From positions 1 through 9,484 of the forward strand of contig CAINSX010000214.1 of assembly GCA_903853185.1 (NCBI GenBank): DNA of 9,484 nucleotides. Direction: 5' to 3'. Each line of letters opens with the position of its first letter. The first letter of the stretch is position 1. Below, piece after piece: positions 5,755-9,484 of the stretch. The translations under genes were made by a program, and so were the position numbers. The notes under the pieces were generated by a model. That model saw only the letters and a program-made list of their open reading frames with translations, had not been told where the DNA came from and searched no databases. Origin of the DNA: an uncultured Opitutia bacterium (GTDB lineage Bacteria; Verrucomicrobiota; Verrucomicrobiia; Opitutales; UBA953).

Positions 5755-7595
5755 CAGAACTTGCGCGTCACGCCCACATACGCCGAGCGGGGCTGGGCGC
5801 CGAAGCCGAAGGCGGCGGGCGGAGCGTCCTCGCCGAAGAGGTTCTCGATGCGCAGGGAGATCTCGGTGCTGTCGGAAAGAGTCCGGCGGATCCAGACACG
5901 CACGAAGGTGGCGTTCGGCAGGCTGACCCGACTCCCGCTGTTCCAGTCATAGTCTTCGCGACCGCGGAGATGCGCGGCAGAAACACCGAAGGTCCAGTCG
6001 TCGTTCGGGATGACTTCCAAGCCGACCGTGAGCGTCAGCGAGGGGCGCCGCAGCAGCTTGTCGCCCGTCAGACCAGTACCGAGATAATAGTCGGTCGACT
6101 GGATCTCGCTGTCGAGCCAGGTGGTCGCACCGAAGAGGCGCAATCCCTTGGCCGGACGCGTTTCGATGCCCGCTTCGACACCTTGGGTGCGAGCCTTGGC
6201 GATGTTATACGTCTGATAGCTGGACGGATTATAATCGATGAGGTCGGTCAGCTCATTGCGGAAGGCGACGAGCGTCCACGACAGTGCGCCGGGCACGGCG
6301 TTCTCGTGGCGCAGGCCGATTTCGGTGCCGGTATTGCTCTCGGGACGGAGCGGCAGCCCGAGGTGCGTGCCGTAGGCGAGGTCATTGGCCGCCGGCGCAC
6401 GATAAGCGGTACCAATCTTGGCGTGTGCCAGCAGCTCCTTGGTGAAGCGGTGCGAATAGGAAACCTCGCCGGTCGTTTTGCCGGCGAAGTCGGTGAAGCG
6501 GTCGTCGCGCAAGGAGGCGCGGAGGCGGTCGGCGACGGTGACCTGCCAGTCGGCGCGGGTCCAGACACCGAGGCCCTCATGGGTGTCCGCCCAGGTCAGG
6601 CTGTTCGCGGCGACATCGAACTGTTCGAACGAAGAGCGCTCGTAGCTGACGCCTAAGCCCAAGGTAAGATCGGGGCGCACCTTGCGATCGACGAAGGCCG
6701 TGACTTCATCGCGATCCAGCAGATAGCGGTTCGCATAAGGTGCGGTGACGCTGGAAATAGCGCTACCCGCCCGCGACCAGAAGACGGTCACGTCAGTGTC
6801 GGCATCCTGGAAGCGCAGGCCGGGCGAAAGCAGCCAGCCGCTGTCGCGTTCCCAATCCGTCAGGCTGCCGGCTCCACCGATATCTTGTCCGGGCAGGCCG
6901 GCCTTACCGTGGTCGGCCGATCCGACGAGGTCGAAGACTAGGTTAGGCGATAAACGCCACTCGTGCTTAAGATACGCGCTGAGCGCATCGCGGTCACCGT
7001 TCGGACGCCAGCCGTCGTCATTCGAAGCCGAGAGACTGACCGAGGTGCCATGCGTCGCCGCCTGCGTGCCGACAGCGTTGTTCGACAGGAACGCGAGACC
7101 CAGCGAGCCGCGACCGAAGGAACCGCCTTCGGCCACGAGGGTCGAGCCGGCCTTCGCCGAGAGCGGCGACTGCTGACGCAAATCAATCACGCCACCGAGC
7201 GCATTCGCGCCATAGAGCGAGGAGGACGGACCACGGAGGATTTCCACCGATGACAGTCCGAAGATGCGGTAGCGGCCGATCTCGTAGGAATTGGAAAAGC
7301 CCTGCGGCAGACGACGCCCATCGAGCAGCACCGCCGTCTGGGTCGAGTTCGTGCCACGCAGGAAGAGCGACCCCACGGAGCCTTCCCCTGACTGCTCCGT
7401 AGCGAAGACGCCTGGGGCACCGCCCAGGAGTCCGGCGAGGGTGGTCTGGCCAGATTCCGTCGCGGCCGTGACATCGAGGCGACTGACCGAAGGCGAGGCG
7501 TCGGCCAGGGGGGCGGCTTGGCGAGTTTCGATCACGACCGTGTCGGGCAGGCGGGTGGGCGCCTGGGCCAGGAAGATCGCAAAAAGGGAGAGCAC
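5754..7595 (-). CDS. TonB-dependent outer-membrane receptor, BtuB-like
   Basis: A 613-residue protein. Seen: a short hydrophobic N-terminus (1-12); a BtuB-like TonB box DTVVIETR at 18-25; a plug domain at about 30-140 with LFLRGTNSTQTAVLLDGRRL at 78-97 and VEILRGPSSSLYGANALGG at 117-135; a barrel from about 145 with alternating hydrophobic strands; an IENLFGE motif at 583-589; and a terminal aromatic (YVGVTRKF). Length fits BtuB-type receptors (about 600). Role: energised uptake of a scarce ligand across the outer membrane, perhaps cobalamin or a metal chelate; the ligand is inferred only from overall similarity. The start is GTG at 7595; an in-frame stop lies 36 bp upstream with no ATG between. 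Odd: the signal peptide has no basic n-region. No cobalamin riboswitch fits in the 82-bp upstream gap, and no partner ABC transporter is in the window. Confidence 0.92.
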   Translation of the reverse strand: MLSLFAIFLAQAPTRLPDTVVIETRQAAPLADASPSVSRLDVTAATESGQTTLAGLLGGAPGVFATEQSGEGSVGSLFLRGTNSTQTAVLLDGRRLPQGFSNSYEIGRYRIFGLSSVEILRGPSSSLYGANALGGVIDLRQQSPLSAKAGSTLVAEGGSFGRGSLGLAFLSNNAVGTQAATHGTSVSLSASNDDGWRPNGDRDALSAYLKHEWRLSPNLVFDLVGSADHGKAGLPGQDIGGAGSLTDWERDSGWLLSPGLRFQDADTDVTVFWSRAGSAISSVTAPYANRYLLDRDEVTAFVDRKVRPDLTLGLGVSYERSSFEQFDVAANSLTWADTHEGLGVWTRADWQVTVADRLRASLRDDRFTDFAGKTTGEVSYSHRFTKELLAHAKIGTAYRAPAANDLAYGTHLGLPLRPESNTGTEIGLRHENAVPGALSWTLVAFRNELTDLIDYNPSSYQTYNIAKARTQGVEAGIETRPAKGLRLFGATTWLDSEIQSTDYYLGTGLTGDKLLRRPSLTLTVGLEVIPNDDWTFGVSAAHLRGREDYDWNSGSRVSLPNATFVRVWIRRTLSDSTEISLRIENLFGEDAPPAAFGFGAQPRSAYVGVTRKF

Positions 7596-7677
7596 GTCGG
7601 GACAATCGGGGTCCGTTTCCTGCGTTCAACCTAAAAGGGGCTGGAGAAACGCATACGAATTGTCATAATGACTCTCG
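7596..7677. promoter_or_regulatory. Divergent promoter region between TonB receptor and ACT gene
   Basis: An 82-bp gap between two divergently transcribed genes must hold both promoters. A CATAAT hexamer at 7664-7669 lies only 8 bp before the ACT gene's ATG, so it would imply a nearly leaderless transcript if it is a -10 box; no matching -35 is convincing. It is too short for a cobalamin riboswitch. Confidence 0.35.
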
Positions 7678-8136
7678 ATGGCCGCCGAACTCTCCCAGCA
7701 ACCTGACCTCGGACCTGTCCGCCAGTTCTCCATCTTCGTCGAGAACAAGGTCGGACGCCTCAACGAACTGGTCGAGTCCCTGGCCGGCGCCGATGTCCAT
7801 ATCATGGCGCTGTGCCTCGTCGACACCACCGACTCCACGATTATCCGCATCGTCGTCGACTACCCTGAGCGTGCCGAACAGATCCTCGACGAGCACCGTT
7901 TCGCCCACGACGACGTCCCCGTCGTCGCCATCGAACTCCAGTCGGAAGCCCAGCTCAAGGATGTCACCGGCCTCCTGCTCAAGGCCGAGATCAACATCCA
8001 TTACGTCTACCCTTTCCTCTTCCGTCCGAACGGCCGCTACGGTCTCGTCGTCCGCACCGAAGCGCAGGAACTCGCCGCCTCCGTCCTGTCCAGCCACGGC
8101 ATCACCGTCCTGGGCCGGAATGATATCGCCCGATAG
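7678..8136 (+). CDS. Tandem ACT-domain protein
   Basis: A 152-residue protein of two ACT domains: about 15-80 (FSIFVENKVGRLNELVESLA, ADVHIMALCLVDTTDSTIIRIVV) and about 82-148 (VVAIELQ..., LKDVTGLLLKAEINIHYVYPF, GLVVRTEAQELAASVLSSHG, with GRND at 147-149). It consists only of ACT modules, with no catalytic domain. Known: such small two-ACT proteins bind amino acids and act as regulatory subunits or sensors; resemblance to the acetolactate synthase small subunit is only through the ACT fold. The ligand is not readable from sequence. No Shine-Dalgarno is seen before the ATG. It is divergent from the TonB receptor and followed by a stop-codon hairpin and R copy 3a, so it is probably monocistronic. 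Confidence 0.85.
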   Translation: MAAELSQQPDLGPVRQFSIFVENKVGRLNELVESLAGADVHIMALCLVDTTDSTIIRIVVDYPERAEQILDEHRFAHDDVPVVAIELQSEAQLKDVTGLLLKAEINIHYVYPFLFRPNGRYGLVVRTEAQELAASVLSSHGITVLGRNDIAR

Positions 8137-8150
8137 GCTACGCCTATCGG
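8130..8150 (+). terminator. Hairpin over the stop codon of the ACT gene
   Basis: CCGATAGGC and GCCTATCGG form a perfect 9-bp stem with a TAC loop; the TAG stop (8134-8136) is in the left stem. One A then separates it from the G-tract of an R repeat. No T-tract. Confidence 0.6.
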
Positions 8151-8151
8151 A

Positions 8152-8185
8152 GGGGGAACTGCTGGCATGGTGAACTGCTGAGAAG
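8152..8185 (+). repeat. R repeat copy 3a (left arm of element 3)
   Basis: GGGGG, AA, then CTGCTGGCATGGTGAAC and TGCTGAGAAG. It differs from copy 2a chiefly in the tetraloop (GAGA instead of GCGA), which keeps the GNRA form. Inverted partner at 8259-8291. Confidence 0.88.
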
Positions 8186-8258
8186 CAATCTCAGGAATAG
8201 CCGCTCAACGTCCGTGCTGCTGGCTGTTAATAACTTGCAGATTGGGGTTATGCCTTTG

Positions 8259-8291
8259 CTTCGCAGCGTGCCAGCATGCCAGCAGACCCCC
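8259..8291 (-). repeat. R repeat copy 3b (right arm of element 3, diverged centre)
   Basis: On the minus strand: GGGGGTCTGCTGGCATG, a diverged 8-base centre, and GCTGCGAAGC. It is inverted relative to copy 3a, with a 73-bp centre that holds no gene. Unlike the other five copies, no hairpin abuts its G-tract side; the nearest stem is CATCTC/GAGATG at 8311-8327. Confidence 0.8.
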
Positions 8292-8349
8292 ATCCATGGT
8301 TGCATGATTGCATCTCCGCCCGAGATGGGCAAAGTTCGTCTCCCTTCGC

Positions 8350-8802
8350 ATGAGCCGGTACTATTTCGCCTACGCTTCCAATCTGGACTCCACCCAGATG
8401 GAACGCCGTTGTCCTGGCTCCAGCTATCGCGGCAAGGCCTTCCTGCCTAAGCATCGCCTCGCCTTCACCCACCCGAGCTCGACTTGGGGCGGCGGTTCAG
8501 CCGACGTCTTGGAAGATCTGGACACACCCGGCGTCTGGGGCGCGGTGTATGAGATGACGGCTGACGACTGGAAGCGCATGGATGACGCCGAAGGCTCGGC
8601 CTACAAGCGCATCAAGATGACCGTACTCGAAGCCGGCCTCGAAGACTGCCCGCTCGACTGCCAGGCCTACAAGGTCGTCGACCCCACCGGCCCGCACCTG
8701 CCCTCGAAGCTCTACCACGAGAAGATCGTGCGCGGCGCCCTCGCCCGCGGTCTACCCGCCGGCTGGATCGCCTGGCTGCGCGGTCTTTCGACCAAGGCCT
8801 GA
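8350..8802 (+). CDS. Gamma-glutamylcyclotransferase-like (GGCT/AIG2-fold) protein
   Basis: The ATG at 8350 gives 150 residues; it is preferred over a TTG at 8308 because MSRYYFAYASNLD places the family's substrate-loop motif right at the N-terminus, as is usual. Seen: YFAYASNL at 5-12 (family form Y-G-S-N-L/M), WGGGSADV at 46-53, VWGAVYEMT at 62-70, and MDDAEG at 77-82, whose E81 aligns with the catalytic Glu of GGCT proteins. Known: the family releases 5-oxoproline from gamma-glutamyl amines or peptides; bacterial members often have unproven substrates. The Gly-to-Ala change at residue 9 in the substrate loop is worth noting. The gene ends 1 nt before the tag start, so the two are probably cotranscribed and translationally coupled. 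Cytosolic; no signal peptide. Confidence 0.85.
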   Translation: MSRYYFAYASNLDSTQMERRCPGSSYRGKAFLPKHRLAFTHPSSTWGGGSADVLEDLDTPGVWGAVYEMTADDWKRMDDAEGSAYKRIKMTVLEAGLEDCPLDCQAYKVVDPTGPHLPSKLYHEKIVRGALARGLPAGWIAWLRGLSTKA

Positions 8803-8803
8803 C

Positions 8804-9355
8804 GTGGCCAAGGCGAAGCCACGCTGCTTCTGGTGCGGAGATGATCCGCTGTATGTCGCCTATCACGACGACGAATGGGGCGTGCCCGTCCGCGACGACC
8901 GACTGCTCTTCGAGCAGCTCATCCTCGAGGGCGCGCAAGCCGGGCTCTCCTGGATCACCGTCCTGAAGAAACGTGAGCATTACCGAAAGGCTTTCGCGCA
9001 TTTCGACGTCCGCAAGGTCGCGCGCTTCGACGGAAAGAAGATCGACACGCTCATGGAAAATCCCGGCGTGATTCGTCATCGCGGCAAACTCGAATCCGTC
9101 GCCCTCAACGCGCGCGCGTTCCTTGCGATGCAGGACGAGTTCGGCAGCTTCTCGAAATGGCTCTGGGCGCACGTCGACGGCAAGCCGGTCATCCGACGCT
9201 CGCGCACCCATCAGCCGACCTCGCCGCTGGCGGAAAAGATTTCCAAGGAACTCAAACGGCGCGGCATGAAGTTCGTCGGCCCGACCATCATCCAGGCTTA
9301 TCTGCAGGCCGTCGGCGTACTCGACGAGCACCTGCCGGGGTGTTGGAAGGCGTAA
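8804..9355 (+). CDS. tag: DNA-3-methyladenine glycosylase I
   Basis: A 183-residue protein that lines up along its length with E. coli Tag. Seen: RCFWCGDDPLYVAYHDDEWG at 7-26, LEGAQAGLSWITVLKKREHY at 41-60 (E42 is the conserved acidic residue of the base pocket), PGVIRHRGKL at 87-96, RGMKFVGPTI at 153-162 and a C-terminal DEHLPGCW. The four zinc ligands of the family are present: C8, H21, H176, C180. Role: base-excision repair, removing 3-methyladenine from alkylated DNA. The start is GTG at 8804, one base after the stop of the GGCT-like gene; AAGG within the end of that gene is a weak ribosome site, so coupling is likely. Followed by a terminator at 9422. Confidence 0.96.
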   Translation: MAKAKPRCFWCGDDPLYVAYHDDEWGVPVRDDRLLFEQLILEGAQAGLSWITVLKKREHYRKAFAHFDVRKVARFDGKKIDTLMENPGVIRHRGKLESVALNARAFLAMQDEFGSFSKWLWAHVDGKPVIRRSRTHQPTSPLAEKISKELKRRGMKFVGPTIIQAYLQAVGVLDEHLPGCWKA

Positions 9356-9361
9356 GCACAA

Positions 9362-9393
9362 AGAGGACCGGAGGCCCAGAGGCTCGGAGGGCC
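9362..9393 (+). repeat. Degenerate 8-bp tandem array (RGAGGNYC)
   Basis: Four consecutive units in exact 8-bp register: AGAGGACC, GGAGGCCC, AGAGGCTC, GGAGGGCC. The period matches the GTTGRATN arrays near 1036 and 1634 but the unit is different. It lies 6 bp after the tag stop codon. Confidence 0.6.
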
Positions 9394-9421
9394 AGAAAAT
9401 TGATTAATCGCCCCTACCCTC

Positions 9422-9445
9422 GGCCGCCCTGCGGCGGCCTTTATC
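9422..9445 (+). terminator. Intrinsic terminator after tag
   Basis: GGCCGCC and GGCGGCC form a perfect 7-bp stem with a CTGC loop, followed by TTTATC. It lies about 65 bp past the tag stop codon and would end the GGCT-tag transcript. The T-run is short. Confidence 0.7.
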
Positions 9446-9484
9446 GTCCATCCGCCATCTTTCATCTTCGGGAGGAACTTCCCG

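Noticed and set aside
7596..7677. Cobalamin riboswitch upstream of the BtuB-like gene
   Set aside because: The gap is only 82 bp and no B12-box-like segment was recognised.
8612..9361. 249-codon minus-strand open frame opposite the GGCT-like gene and tag
   Set aside because: Antisense to two well-supported genes; no domain seen.
9468..9484. Possible hairpin or repeat start at the right edge (CGGGA ... TCCCG)
   Set aside because: A 5-bp stem cut by the window edge; nothing can be decided without the following sequence.

Overview
The window is GC-rich, densely coded bacterial DNA with nine protein genes, one of them cut by the left edge. The gene set suggests a Gram-negative bacterium of the Planctomycetota/Verrucomicrobiota type, most likely Verrucomicrobiota: a TonB-dependent receptor, a di-heme DUF1111-type oxidoreductase, a DUF5077/DUF3472-type exported protein, a secreted parallel beta-helix protein and two S23-type four-helix-bundle genes. 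This is inferred from gene content; there is no rRNA or phylogenetic marker here. Most starts lack a clear Shine-Dalgarno sequence.

Layout, left to right: the 3' part of a parallel beta-helix protein (+); an S23-family four-helix-bundle gene (-) between two inverted arrays of a degenerate 8-bp repeat; a di-heme c-type oxidoreductase (-) with a classical terminator; a 395-bp intergenic region holding a hairpin-bounded inverted repeat element; a DUF5077/DUF3472-type exported protein (+); a second S23 paralogue (+) bracketed by inverted copies of a 33-bp repeat; a BtuB-like TonB-dependent receptor (-); divergent from it a tandem-ACT protein (+); another inverted repeat element; then a tight two-gene unit of a gamma-glutamylcyclotransferase-like protein and DNA-3-methyladenine glycosylase I (tag), closed by a terminator.

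The genes do not form one pathway. The only clear operon is the GGCT-like gene plus tag (1-nt gap). The envelope genes (beta-helix, di-heme oxidoreductase, DUF3472 protein, TonB receptor) are monocistronic and separated by repeats.

The unusual content is between the genes. (1) A 33-bp repeat, here called R (core CTGCTGGCATGGTGAAC, then a GNRA-capped mini-hairpin), occurs six times as three inverted pairs. Five copies abut a perfect hairpin of unique sequence on their G-tract side, in three cases at the stop codon of the neighbouring gene. (2) One inverted pair encloses an S23 gene; the other two are short and empty. (3) The other S23 paralogue is enclosed by inverted arrays of an unrelated 8-bp repeat (GTTGRATN). 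S23 proteins are best known from ORFs inside 23S rRNA intervening sequences, which are also bounded by inverted repeats, so these two intergenic cassettes deserve a second look. (4) Five of the nine genes have the stop codon inside, or overlapping, a perfect inverted repeat.
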